The position numbers and the translations under genes are program-made. This document shows positions 50,934 through 59,044 of a stretch of DNA of 64,000 bases, in pieces. The DNA is taken from NCBI RefSeq assembly GCF_030269325.1, contig NZ_BSTD01000006.1, positions 62,001 to 126,000 of the forward strand, in the 5' to 3' direction. The notes under the pieces are model-generated. The model searched no databases and was not told where the DNA came from. It saw only the letters and a list, made by a program, of their open reading frames with translations. The DNA comes from Amycolatopsis sp. NBRC 101858. GTDB taxonomy: Bacteria; Actinomycetota; Actinomycetes; Mycobacteriales; Pseudonocardiaceae. Numbering within the stretch: the first letter of the stretch is position 1; each line of letters begins with the position of its first letter.

Positions 50934-52853
50934 GTGTTGCTTCATGATCCCCTGGCACCACGGCTGAACTGGCCTGACTTGCGCGTGAAGAGGTGGAGTG
51001 TGCCTGAGTCCGGTGCCGCGCCAGGACTGCTGGACGTGGCGCGCCGGTGGGCGGCGACGTTGGCCGACACCAAAGGAGTAACACTTCCCCTGGAAGAGCT
51101 GGAGCCGCTGCTGCTGGAGATCGCGCACGACGCGGTCGACCACGCCGGCTCCGGGCACGGTGGTGCCCTGCACCGGTTCACGGCGCTCTACGCCGCTTCG
51201 CCGATGGGGATCGCGCTGGCCGACCCGGACGGCGAGATCGTGGAGGCCAACCTCGCGCTCGGCCAGCTGCTCGGCTGCTCGCCGAACCTGCTGCGCGGAC
51301 GTCACCTCACCGACCTCGGCTCGACCGACCACGACGTCTCGCGGCTCAAGGCAGGACTCGAGCAGGTGCGCGGCGGACGTGAGCGCTACCAGGAGCGGAT
51401 GCTGCTCGACCACACCGAAGACGGGCAGCTCTGGACCGACGTGACCCTCGCCCGGCTGCCCGGCGACCGGCCGGGCTCGGTCTACCCGGTGCTGATGGTG
51501 TCCGACGCGAACGAGCTGCACCTGCTGCAGGAGCGGCTGCTGCACCAGAACGTGCACGACCCGCTGACCGGGCTGCCCAACGCGTCGTCGTTCACCACGA
51601 AGCTCGAAGCGGCGCTCGGCGCCGGCGCGCGCGACGACATCGGGTTGATCTACCTCGACGTCGACGGCTTCAAGGTGGTCAACGACGGCCTCGGGGCCGG
51701 TGTCGGGGACCAGGTGCTGCGCGGGGTCGCGGGCAAGCTCTCGGCGGTGTTCACGGGCCACCACGACGGGTTCGTCGCGCGGCTGTCCGGTGACGGCTTC
51801 GCGGTGCTGCTGCGGGGCGAGCTGGCCGCCACCGAGGTCGTCGAACTCGTCGAACGCGCGCTGGAGGACCTCAACGAGCCGATCTACCTGGGCGGGCACG
51901 GCATCGGCGTGAGCGCGAGCGCTGGCATCGTGGTGCGCGCGGCGGTCGAGGGTGGCGCGGCGGAGCTGCTGCGGGCGGCGGAGATCGCGCTGCACCGGGC
52001 CAAGGAGGCCGGCAAGGCGCAGTGGATGCTGTTCGACCCCGAGCTGGACGCCCGCGACCGCGGCCGCTACCAGCTGGGCGCGGTGATCGCCGGGGCGCTG
52101 GAGAACGGCGAGTTCTCGCTCGTCTACCAGCCGACGGTGAAGCTCGCCGATCCCGACCGCCTCGCCGCGGTCAACGCGGGCCTGCGCTGGAACCACCCGG
52201 AGAAGGGCGAGCTCGGCTCGGACGAGTTCTACCCGCTGGCCCAGACCACGGGCATGACGGTGCCGCTGGGCCGCTGGCTCCTGGCCGAGTCCCTGGCGGC
52301 GACGGCCCGCTGGCGGTCGCGCTTCGGGGCGGCGGCGCCGGACGTGTGCGTCCAGCTGCCGACGAGGCTGGCGAGCGACCCGGACCTGGTGATGCTGGTC
52401 AAGGAGCAGCTGGACAAGCACGAGCTGCCGCCCAACGCGCTCCGGCTGTGCACCGACCGCGCCTCGGTCCTCGACCCGCGCGGCGAGGTGCTGGACTCGT
52501 TCGCGGTGCTGGCCGACCTGGGGACGCAGCTGGTGCTGACCATCACGGGCTCGGCGGACCTGGAGCTGATCCCCCAGCGCCGGCTGCCGGTCCACCACGT
52601 GATCCTCTCGGGCGCGGTGATCGACGCGCTGGACTCCGACTCGCCGCCGGAGCCGGCGCTGCGGCACCTGACGCAGCTGGTCACGCGGGCCCGCGAGCTG
52701 AAGCTCCGGGTGGGGGCGGAGGGCGTCCGGACGCACGAGCAGGCGGCGCGGCTGCGTCAGCTGGGCGTGCTGGCGGCCCGGGGCCCGTTCGTGACGGACT
52801 CGGCCACCGGCGACGAGGTCGACGAGCTCATCGCCCGCCACCCCGCCCGCTGA
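50934..52853 (+). CDS. PAS-GGDEF-EAL protein with degenerate active sites
   Basis: 639 residues. A PAS domain (about 75-190: FTALYAASPMGIALADPDGE) precedes a GGDEF-type domain (HDPLTGLPNASSFTTKLEAA, YLDVDGFKVVNDGLGAGVGD) whose active site reads SGDGF, and an EAL-type domain whose signature is NAGLRW instead of EALLRW. EGVRTHEQ remains near the end. Neither c-di-GMP synthesis nor hydrolysis is likely, so it may bind nucleotides or act through protein contacts. GTG 50934 has GAGGGG at 50922; an in-frame GTG at 50904 is an alternative. Confidence 0.87.
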   Translation: MLLHDPLAPRLNWPDLRVKRWSVPESGAAPGLLDVARRWAATLADTKGVTLPLEELEPLLLEIAHDAVDHAGSGHGGALHRFTALYAASPMGIALADPDGEIVEANLALGQLLGCSPNLLRGRHLTDLGSTDHDVSRLKAGLEQVRGGRERYQERMLLDHTEDGQLWTDVTLARLPGDRPGSVYPVLMVSDANELHLLQERLLHQNVHDPLTGLPNASSFTTKLEAALGAGARDDIGLIYLDVDGFKVVNDGLGAGVGDQVLRGVAGKLSAVFTGHHDGFVARLSGDGFAVLLRGELAATEVVELVERALEDLNEPIYLGGHGIGVSASAGIVVRAAVEGGAAELLRAAEIALHRAKEAGKAQWMLFDPELDARDRGRYQLGAVIAGALENGEFSLVYQPTVKLADPDRLAAVNAGLRWNHPEKGELGSDEFYPLAQTTGMTVPLGRWLLAESLAATARWRSRFGAAAPDVCVQLPTRLASDPDLVMLVKEQLDKHELPPNALRLCTDRASVLDPRGEVLDSFAVLADLGTQLVLTITGSADLELIPQRRLPVHHVILSGAVIDALDSDSPPEPALRHLTQLVTRARELKLRVGAEGVRTHEQAARLRQLGVLAARGPFVTDSATGDEVDELIARHPAR

Positions 52854-52942
52854 CCGGGCGCGCGGGGAAACACCAAGCCGGTTCCTCGGTGGCTCCGAAG
52901 ACCCGGCAGGATGGGTTCTGCCGCCGACGAGAAGGGACCTCC

Positions 52943-53404
52943 ATGGACGCCGGAGACCTCGCCCCCGATTTCACGCTGCCCGACGACCAGGGCGCCGACC
53001 GCACGCTGTCGGACTTCCTGGCCACCGGCCCGGTGGTGCTGTTCTTCTACCCCGCCGCGATGACCGGCGGCTGCACGGCCGAGAGCTGCCACTTCCGCGA
53101 CCTGGCCGCCGAGTTCGCCGAGCTCGGCGCGCACCGGATCGGCATCAGCCCGGACGGCGTCACCAAGCAGCGGCAGTTTTCCGAGGCCAACGGCTTCGAC
53201 TACCCCCTGCTGTCCGATGTGGAGGGTGAGGTCGCCAAGCAGTTCGGCGTCTGGCGGAAGCTGCTGCCGCTGCACGCCAAGCGCGCGACGTTCGTGATCG
53301 GCGAGGACCGGAAGATCCTCGAGAAGATCAAGAGTGAGCTGAACTTCACGGTCCACGCCGACCAGGCGCTCAAGGTGCTGCGGGAGCGGAACAAGGTTTC
53401 CTGA
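52943..53404 (+). CDS. AhpC/BCP-type peroxiredoxin
   Basis: 153 residues. APDFTLPDDQGADRTLSDFL starts the thioredoxin-like fold, and FFYPAAMTGGCTAESCHFRD holds the peroxidatic Cys and a second Cys five residues later, the BCP/PrxQ arrangement. KRATFVIGEDRKILEKI is the usual end. It reduces peroxides in the cytosol using thioredoxin or mycoredoxin. GAAGGGACC precedes the ATG. It is a single-gene unit ended by a hairpin. Confidence 0.92.
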   Translation: MDAGDLAPDFTLPDDQGADRTLSDFLATGPVVLFFYPAAMTGGCTAESCHFRDLAAEFAELGAHRIGISPDGVTKQRQFSEANGFDYPLLSDVEGEVAKQFGVWRKLLPLHAKRATFVIGEDRKILEKIKSELNFTVHADQALKVLRERNKVS

Positions 53405-53411
53405 GCCGCCC

Positions 53412-53440
53412 GGGTGGCGCCGCGGTCAGCGGCGCCACCC
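53412..53440. terminator. terminator after peroxiredoxin
   Basis: Arms GGGTGGCGCCGC and GCGGCGCCACCC (perfect 12 bp) around GGTCA begin just after the peroxiredoxin stop. A convergent transcript from the GNAT side would end here too. Confidence 0.85.
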
Positions 53441-53653
53441 GCGGGGCGGCCAGACCGGCGGCCGGCGCACACCGGCCGTCGGCCACCCTCGCGGCCGGTC
53501 CCGCCGACGCCGCCCGCCGCCGTGCCACCGGATCGCGTACTCGTGCGCGTCCGCGCGGTTCCCGCGTTTCCCGGCCCGGTTCGTGAAGTCACGCCGCTCG
53601 CACAACCACCGGTGGCTCGGCTCGGCTCCGCGCGGGAAAGCGAGCATCTGCAT
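53426..53653 (-). CDS. possible small Arg/Trp-rich protein
   Basis: 75 residues starting MQMLAFPRGAEPSHRWLCER; the ATG overlaps the stop of the GNAT gene upstream in its direction, so it could be coupled. The sequence is basic and Trp-rich, without a recognised domain. The last codons lie inside the terminator hairpin. Coding is uncertain and the entry is tentative. Confidence 0.35.
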   Translation of the reverse strand: MQMLAFPRGAEPSHRWLCERRDFTNRAGKRGNRADAHEYAIRWHGGGRRRRDRPRGWPTAGVRRPPVWPPRGWRR

Positions 53654-54174
53654 CACGGCTTTTCCTTCCGCCACACGTGGTTCGTCCCGGCGCAGGCCGG
53701 GGCGAGCGGCTTTTCGACCGGTTCCTCGCGCACCTTCGTGAAGCCGAGGCGCGCGGGCACCGCTCCACTTCGGACGTTCCGCTCGTCGTGCTTGATCTCG
53801 ACGTAGCCGGCACCGAGCCGGAACGCCTCCGCCGTCAGCAGCGAAACCGCACGCGTCATCAAGCCACGGCCGACGAAGTCCCGTGCGAGCCAATAGCCGA
53901 TCTCGACGCCGCCCTCGCGCGCCATCACACCGATGCCGCCCGCGACGGTGTCGCCGACGCGGATCGCGAAGTCGTGCGTTTCCCCGGTCTCCCAGTTCTT
54001 CCGGGTGCGCTCCAGGAACTCGGCGCCGTCTTCGGCGCTGTAGCCGTCGGTCGCCCAGATCATCCAGGCCCCGATGTGGTCGAGGGACCCGGCGACCGTC
54101 GCGGTGAGCTCCGGGGCATCGGCGAACGTCCAGCGGGTCAGGGTGAAGTCGTCTGCGCCGTAGGTCTCCTTCAC
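53653..54174 (-). CDS. GNAT acetyltransferase, RimJ/RimL-type (paralogue B)
   Basis: 173 residues. The GNAT elements are LTRWTFADAPELTATVAGSL, GGVEIGYWLARDFVGRGLMT (acetyl-CoA loop) and YVEIKHDERNVRSGAVPARL with LGFTKV. It is the typical ribosomal-protein-serine N-acetyltransferase/detoxification branch. The GTG at 54174 overlaps the stop of the second GNAT gene. The sequences of both GNATs share most blocks (LTRWTFADA, ARxGLxTRAV, NVRSGAVPARLGF), showing a local tandem duplication. Confidence 0.88.
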   Translation of the reverse strand: MKETYGADDFTLTRWTFADAPELTATVAGSLDHIGAWMIWATDGYSAEDGAEFLERTRKNWETGETHDFAIRVGDTVAGGIGVMAREGGVEIGYWLARDFVGRGLMTRAVSLLTAEAFRLGAGYVEIKHDERNVRSGAVPARLGFTKVREEPVEKPLAPACAGTNHVWRKEKP

Positions 54175-54713
54175 GGCCGCTCCTTCCGCCACACCTGCTT
54201 GACGCCGGAACACATCGGGGGAAGGTCGCCGGAGTCCTCGGGTTCCTTGCGCACCACCGAAAACCCGAGGCGCGCCGGAACGGCTCCGCTGCGGACGTTC
54301 GCCTCGTCGTGCCGGATCTCGACGTACTCCGCGCCACGGCGGAAGGCGTCGTCGGCCACCAGCGTCACCGCGCGGGTGATCAGGCCGCGGCCGGTGAAAG
54401 CCCGCGCGAGCCAGTAGCCGATCTCGACGCCGCCATCGCGGGTCATCGCGCCGACGGCACCGACGAGTGAGCCGTCCACCCGGATCGCCCACTCGTACGC
54501 CCGGCCGGTCTCCCAGTTTTCCCGCGTCAAGCGCAAGAAGGCCGCGGCGTCCTCGTCCGTGTAGCCTCCCGCGGCCCAGGGCACCCAGTCGGCCAGGTGC
54601 GCGCCGGACCCCGAAACCGCTGCCTGGACCGCGCCGGCGTCGGCGAACGTCCAGCGGGTCAGCGAAAACTCGTCACGGGCAAAAGTCTCGGCCGGGGTCT
54701 CCATGGGTTCCAT
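54171..54713 (-). CDS. GNAT acetyltransferase, RimJ/RimL-type (paralogue A)
   Basis: 180 residues, paralogue of the following gene: FSLTRWTFADAGAVQAAVSG, GGVEIGYWLARAFTGRGLIT and VEIRHDEANVRSGAVPARLG. It likely N-acetylates an amine of a protein terminus or a small toxin. Two in-frame ATGs at the start (MEPMETPAE) are possible. Both GNAT copies end ...VWRKE(R/K)P, which shows duplication rather than convergence. Confidence 0.88.
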   Translation of the reverse strand: MEPMETPAETFARDEFSLTRWTFADAGAVQAAVSGSGAHLADWVPWAAGGYTDEDAAAFLRLTRENWETGRAYEWAIRVDGSLVGAVGAMTRDGGVEIGYWLARAFTGRGLITRAVTLVADDAFRRGAEYVEIRHDEANVRSGAVPARLGFSVVRKEPEDSGDLPPMCSGVKQVWRKERP

Positions 54714-54746
54714 GGTGCCCCGGCCGAGCCGTGCGGCGCTCCCGAA

Positions 54747-55952
54747 TTAATTGGTGATGACGCTGTCCGGGATCTCCGTGTCGTTCTTCAGTGCGTCGAA
54801 CAGCTGCTTCGACTTGGTCTTGTCCCAGTTCTCCGCGGATCCGCTGGTGACCGGGACGGTCGTGGTCACCACGCCGCCCGAGGAGATCCCGCGCATCGCG
54901 ATCGCCAGGCCGGCCAGGTTGTGCACGTGGTCGCCCGAGTCCATCGTCAGCGCGTCCGGCCCGGAGCCCAGCAGCGGGAAGAAGTGGAACGGGTTGAGCA
55001 GCGTGCCGGGGCTGGCGATCTGGCTGACCAGCGCGCCGATGAACTTGCGCTGGTTGGCGACGCGGTCGAGGTCCGAGCGCGGCGTCGCGTCGCTGTGGCG
55101 CATCCGGACGAAGCCCAGCGCCGAGCGGCCGTCGAGCGTCTGGGGGCAGCCCGCCTTGATGCTGATCCCGGTGACCGTGTCGTTCATGTCCTTGTCGATG
55201 CACATGTCGACGCCGCCGATCGCGTCGACGATCTTGGCGAACCCGCCGAAGCCGATCTCCGCGTAGTGGTCGATGTGCAGGCCGGTGGCCCCTTCGACGG
55301 TCTGCGCGAGCAGCTTCGGCCCGCCGAGCGAGAACGCCGCGTTGATCTTGTTCTTGCCGTGGCCGGGAATCGTCACCTGCGAGTCGCGCGGCAGTGACAG
55401 CAGCGTCGGCTTCGTGGAGTTGTCCGGGATGTGCGCGACCATGATCGTGTCGGTGCGCTGCCCGCCGCCGGCCGCCGCGACGTCGCCGGTGGCCAAGCGC
55501 TCCTCGTCCTCGGCCGTGAGCCCCTCGCGGCTGTCCGAGCCGACGATCAGCCAGTTGGTGCCGGACGCGGCGACCGGGCGGCCGGAGTAGTCGGCGAGCG
55601 CGTCGACGCGCTTGATGGAGAACTCCAGGTAGACCCAGATGCCGGCGAGGAAGACGACGAACACCAGCACCAGCGTCAGCAGGATCTTGCCGAAGCTCCA
55701 GCGACGCCGGCGCGGCGGCCGGGACGGCGGGTAGTCGTCGTCCACCGGGCGCCGGGGCGGGTCCTGGCGCGGCGGGGGCGGCGCGTACTGCCGCTCGTCC
55801 TCGCGGGTGCCCATCGGGCGGGTGCGCTCGTCGTACGGGCTCTGGCCGCGCCCGGGCAGCGGCATCATCTGCGCGCGCTGGTGGTCGCGGGAGCGCCCGC
55901 CGGGCCGGGGCGGCGGCATCCGGCGCCCGCCGTCGTCGCCACGGTACGTCAT
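54747..55952 (-). CDS. LytR-CpsA-Psr (LCP) family wall-polymer ligase
   Basis: 401 residues. A long Pro/Arg-rich cytosolic part (about 1-85), one membrane helix (ILLTLVLVFVVFLAGIWVY, about 95), and an extracellular LCP domain: WLIVGSDSREGL, RTDTIMVAHIPDNSTKPTLL, SLPRDSQVTIPGHGKNKINA (the pyrophosphate-binding Arg/Asp cluster) and GVDMCIDKDM. LCP proteins attach anionic polymers or arabinogalactan to peptidoglycan. ATG 55952 gives MTYRGDDGG; earlier ATG/GTG codons at 55958-55961 exist. It stands alone after the CFA terminator. Confidence 0.92.
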   Translation of the reverse strand: MTYRGDDGGRRMPPPRPGGRSRDHQRAQMMPLPGRGQSPYDERTRPMGTREDERQYAPPPPRQDPPRRPVDDDYPPSRPPRRRRWSFGKILLTLVLVFVVFLAGIWVYLEFSIKRVDALADYSGRPVAASGTNWLIVGSDSREGLTAEDEERLATGDVAAAGGGQRTDTIMVAHIPDNSTKPTLLSLPRDSQVTIPGHGKNKINAAFSLGGPKLLAQTVEGATGLHIDHYAEIGFGGFAKIVDAIGGVDMCIDKDMNDTVTGISIKAGCPQTLDGRSALGFVRMRHSDATPRSDLDRVANQRKFIGALVSQIASPGTLLNPFHFFPLLGSGPDALTMDSGDHVHNLAGLAIAMRGISSGGVVTTTVPVTSGSAENWDKTKSKQLFDALKNDTEIPDSVITN

Positions 55953-55999
55953 CACCATCACCCAATCCCGATTCGGACAAACGTGTCGCCGTCAGTAGA

Positions 56000-56028
56000 C
56001 CGCACGTCCTCGAAAGGAGGACGTGCGG
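56000..56028 (-). terminator. terminator after cyclopropane synthase gene
   Basis: Arms CCGCACGTCCTC and GAGGACGTGCGG (perfect 12 bp) around GAAAG lie about 30 bases past the methyltransferase stop, read on the minus strand. Confidence 0.8.
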
Positions 56029-56055
56029 CACCGGGTAGGGGTTGGCCGCCGGCGG

Positions 56056-57303
56056 TTACTTGCCGGTCGCCTCGTAGCCGAACTGGTGGACCTTGAGGTA
56101 CCCGGAGCGGAACCCGGCCTCGGAATAGGCCAGGTAGAACTCCCACATCCGGCGGAAGACGTCGTCGAACCCGAACCCGGCGATGTCGGTCCAGCGGTGC
56201 AGGAACCGTTCGCGCCACAACCGTAGCGTGCTCGCGTAGTCCTGGCCGAACTCGCGCATCCCGGCCAGCTTGAGCCGGGTGTTCGCGACCAGGCCGTCCT
56301 CGATCGAGCGGACCGACGGGATGATGCCGCCGGGGAAGATGTACTTGTGGATCCAGGTGTAGGCGCGCGAGGCGGCCAGCATCCGGTCGTGGTCCATGGT
56401 GATGGCCTGCAGGCCGAACCGCCCGCCGGGGCGCAGCCGCTCGCCGATCGTGGCGTAGAACGTCGGCCAGTAGGACGCGCCGACGGCCTCGATCATCTCG
56501 ACGCTGACCACGGCGTCGTACTGCCCGCTCGACTCGCGGTAGTCGCACAGTTTCACTTCGACGCGGTCGGAGAACCCGGCCGCGGCGATCCGCTCGGTGG
56601 CCAGCGCCCGCTGTTCCTCCGAAATGGTCAGCGACGTCACCTGGGCGCCGCGGGCCGCGGCGCGGATGGCGAGTTCACCCCATCCGGTGCCGATTTCGAG
56701 CACCTCGCTGCCCGCGCGGACGCCGGCGTAGTCCAGCACGCTGTCGATCTTGCGGTGCTGGGCGGCGGTGAGGTCCTCGCCGGGGCCGAACAGCGCCGAG
56801 GAGTACATCATCGACTCGTCGAGGAAGGCGCCGAACAGGTCGTTGGACAGGTCGTAGTGCCGGTGGATGTTGGCCCGCGCGCCCTCGAGGGTGTTCTCCT
56901 CCTGCGGCGGCTGCGTGCGCTCGGCGATCCGCCGGAACTTCTGCAGCACCGGCGGCACGAGCGTGGCCATCCGCTCGGCGAACGGCGTCAGCACCTCGGC
57001 CAGGTCGGACGCCGTCCAGTCACCGGCCATGTAGGACTCGCCGAAGCCGATCTTGGCGTCGACACCGAGGCGGTGGAAGAACGCTTCCGGGCGCAAAATG
57101 CGCATTTCGGGCGATTCCGGCCCGCCGGCGCCGAGCACGGTGCCGTCGGGGAACGTCACCCGCACGTCGAGCGGGCGGACCGCACGGCGGAACAGCGAGG
57201 CGGCGATCCGAGCGCGCAGCGCGGACCGCGGCGGGCTCGCCAGCCCCGGCCAGCGGGACTCGTCGGGAATGTCCTGGGCGCGGTCAACACTCGACGTGGT
57301 CAC
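56056..57303 (-). CDS. cyclopropane-fatty-acid-phospholipid synthase-like methyltransferase
   Basis: 415 residues. RANIHRHYDLSNDLFGAFLD and MMYSSALF open the CFA synthase core; SEVLEIGTGWGELAIRAAAR holds the SAM site; VVSVEMIEAVGASYW and YTWIHKYIFPGGIIPS follow, as in Cfa and CmaA proteins. It adds a methylene or methyl group to unsaturated acyl chains of membrane lipids. The N-terminal 90 residues (DVRVTFPDGTVLGAG) are the family's usual extra domain. GGAGGGAGAACC precedes the GTG. It is not paired with an FAD desaturase here, so 10-methyl-branched acid formation is not supported. Confidence 0.92.
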   Translation of the reverse strand: MTTSSVDRAQDIPDESRWPGLASPPRSALRARIAASLFRRAVRPLDVRVTFPDGTVLGAGGPESPEMRILRPEAFFHRLGVDAKIGFGESYMAGDWTASDLAEVLTPFAERMATLVPPVLQKFRRIAERTQPPQEENTLEGARANIHRHYDLSNDLFGAFLDESMMYSSALFGPGEDLTAAQHRKIDSVLDYAGVRAGSEVLEIGTGWGELAIRAAARGAQVTSLTISEEQRALATERIAAAGFSDRVEVKLCDYRESSGQYDAVVSVEMIEAVGASYWPTFYATIGERLRPGGRFGLQAITMDHDRMLAASRAYTWIHKYIFPGGIIPSVRSIEDGLVANTRLKLAGMREFGQDYASTLRLWRERFLHRWTDIAGFGFDDVFRRMWEFYLAYSEAGFRSGYLKVHQFGYEATGK

Positions 57304-57397
57304 GGTTCTCCCTCCGGCCGGCCTGGTACGCCGGTGATCGATCCTAGTCGCCGCACCCCCGCGGCGCGTTTCGCTGTATGCCCTGTTCGGGGCGGTG

Positions 57398-58090
57398 CTA
57401 CACGGGTATTCGGAGCCGCTCGGGCCCCGGCGCGGCCCACGCGCCGCGCAACTCGTCGGCGGGGTCCCCGGCGAGCACTTCCAGTGTGAAAGCAATCGTC
57501 AGCCGGGTCCACACGGACGACCGGCGGAGCATCGCGTGCCCCTCGTTGGCGATCTCGAACCGGGCGACGCGGGCGGCGACGCCCTCGGCGCGTTCGGCGA
57601 AGGCGTGCGACTCCACCGGGCTGGTCATCCGGTCGCGGGTGCCGTGCACGATGAGCACCGAACGCCCGGCGACGGCGTCCACCGGCTCGCGCCGCGGCGT
57701 CCACGGCGCCAGCGCGCAGACCCCGCGCACCGCCGGGTCGTCGGCCACGCGCAGCGCCACCCGGGCACCCATGGAGTGCCCGACCAGCACCACCGGCAGG
57801 CCGGGGTGGTCGGCGCGGATGCGCTCGAGAGCCCAGCGGGCGTCGTCGAGGGGGTCCATGGCGGGGGCGTTCCAGCCGTAGCGGCGGTTGCGCAGCAGCC
57901 GCACCTCGACGCCGTCCCGGCGGCCGGCCCGGTGCAGGGCACGCGCGATCGGGACCATCCGGAGGAAGGCCAGCTTCCAGGGTGGCACGCTGCCCGTGCC
58001 GTGCTCGGCACCGCCGTGCAGCACGAGCACGACCGCTTCGGTCCGCCCCCGTGCCCGCCACACGGACACCGCCGGTTCCGCTTCGCTCAC
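57398..58090 (-). CDS. alpha/beta hydrolase
   Basis: 230 residues. LVLHGGAEHGTGSVPPW is the oxyanion region, LVGHSMGARVALRVAD the nucleophile elbow with Ser, and ANEGHAMLRR the catalytic His. The charge relay Asp is probably in VHGTRDRMTSP. This lysophospholipase-like group is broad and the substrate is unknown. GTG 58090 with GGAGGACAC upstream is the start. It has its own promoter, facing the SIS gene. Confidence 0.87.
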   Translation of the reverse strand: MSEAEPAVSVWRARGRTEAVVLVLHGGAEHGTGSVPPWKLAFLRMVPIARALHRAGRRDGVEVRLLRNRRYGWNAPAMDPLDDARWALERIRADHPGLPVVLVGHSMGARVALRVADDPAVRGVCALAPWTPRREPVDAVAGRSVLIVHGTRDRMTSPVESHAFAERAEGVAARVARFEIANEGHAMLRRSSVWTRLTIAFTLEVLAGDPADELRGAWAAPGPERLRIPV

Positions 58091-58211
58091 CCGTGTCCTC
58101 CTGTCGGCCCCGCATCCGGGTCAACCGCGCCCGCCCACCGGGCTATTCCACCGCGTACCACCATCTTCGCGGTAGATTCGGCGCCCGGTCCCCTACGGAA
58201 GGGTGGGTGTG

Positions 58212-58937
58212 GTGAGCGCCACGGACATCTCGGGCAGCGTCGCGAAGCAACTGGCGGACGTCGAGCAGGCCAACGCCGAGGCGGTGCGCGAAGCGGCGGA
58301 TCTGGTGCTGGGGGTGATCCGAGCCGACGCACTGGTCTATACCGCCGGCGCCGGGCACTCGCTGGCGGCCGTCGCCGAGACGTTCTACCGGGCCGGCGGC
58401 CTGGCCTGTGTGTACCCGCTGTACCACCCGGACCTGCTCCCGCTGCACGGCGCGGTGAGCAGCACGAAGACCGAGCGGCGCACCGGCCTGGCCGCCGAGG
58501 TGCTGGCCGGGCGCGCGCCGGGGCCGGACGACGTGCTGGTGGTGTTCTCGACGTCCGGGTCGAACCCGTACCCGGTCGAGCTGTGCATCGAGGCACGCGA
58601 GCGCGGGGCGGCGGTCATCGCGATCACGTCCCGGGCGTGCGTGGCGGCGGCGCCGAAGCGGTCGTCGAGCAACCTCGTCGAGCAGGGCACGGTCGTGCTG
58701 GACTCGCTGGTCATCCCCGGCGACGCGAGCTACCCGCCGGACGCGCCGCGCACCGCGCCGCTGTCCACTGTGGTCAACGCGTTCCTGTGGAACCTCGTGC
58801 TCGCGCAGGTCTACGACCGCGGGACGGCCGAAGGCCTCGACGTCCCGCTGTGGCGCAGCTCCAATGTGGAAGGCGGCGACGAGGCGAACGCGGCGCTGCT
58901 GGAGAAGTACGGCGCGATCGTGCCGCGGCTGAAGTAG
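58212..58937 (+). CDS. SIS-domain phosphosugar-binding protein
   Basis: 241 residues with one SIS domain: ALVYTAGAGHSLAAVAETFY, VLVVFSTSGSNPYPVELCIE (the STSGxN phosphosugar loop) and AVIAITSRACVAAA. It resembles GmhA/MurQ-type isomerases or etherases of amino-sugar phosphates. The N-terminal helix (VAKQLADVEQANAEAVREAA) suggests a dimer. GGAAGGG lies 8 bases before GTG 58212. Single gene, followed by a strong terminator. The substrate is unknown. Confidence 0.88.
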   Translation: MSATDISGSVAKQLADVEQANAEAVREAADLVLGVIRADALVYTAGAGHSLAAVAETFYRAGGLACVYPLYHPDLLPLHGAVSSTKTERRTGLAAEVLAGRAPGPDDVLVVFSTSGSNPYPVELCIEARERGAAVIAITSRACVAAAPKRSSSNLVEQGTVVLDSLVIPGDASYPPDAPRTAPLSTVVNAFLWNLVLAQVYDRGTAEGLDVPLWRSSNVEGGDEANAALLEKYGAIVPRLK

Positions 58938-58953
58938 TTCGTGGAAAAGCACC

Positions 58954-58985
58954 GGCCGGGCACGCCTTGACGGGCGTGCCCGGCC
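58954..58985 (+). terminator. SIS gene terminator
   Basis: Arms GGCCGGGCACGCC and GGCGTGCCCGGCC (perfect 13 bp) around a 6-base loop, followed by CCCTT. Confidence 0.85.
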
Positions 58986-59001
58986 CCCTTAGCGTCGACA
59001 T

Positions 59002-59015
59002 ACCGACTGGTCGGT
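59002..59015. promoter_or_regulatory. TetR-type palindrome before hydrolase
   Basis: ACCGAC-TG-GTCGGT is a short palindrome of the form seen at many TetR operators, about 30 bases before the hydrolase start. No regulator gene is adjacent, so the protein that binds it is unknown. Confidence 0.5.
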
Positions 59016-59044
59016 GTGGACCGGTCGCTCCCCGAGGAGGTCCG

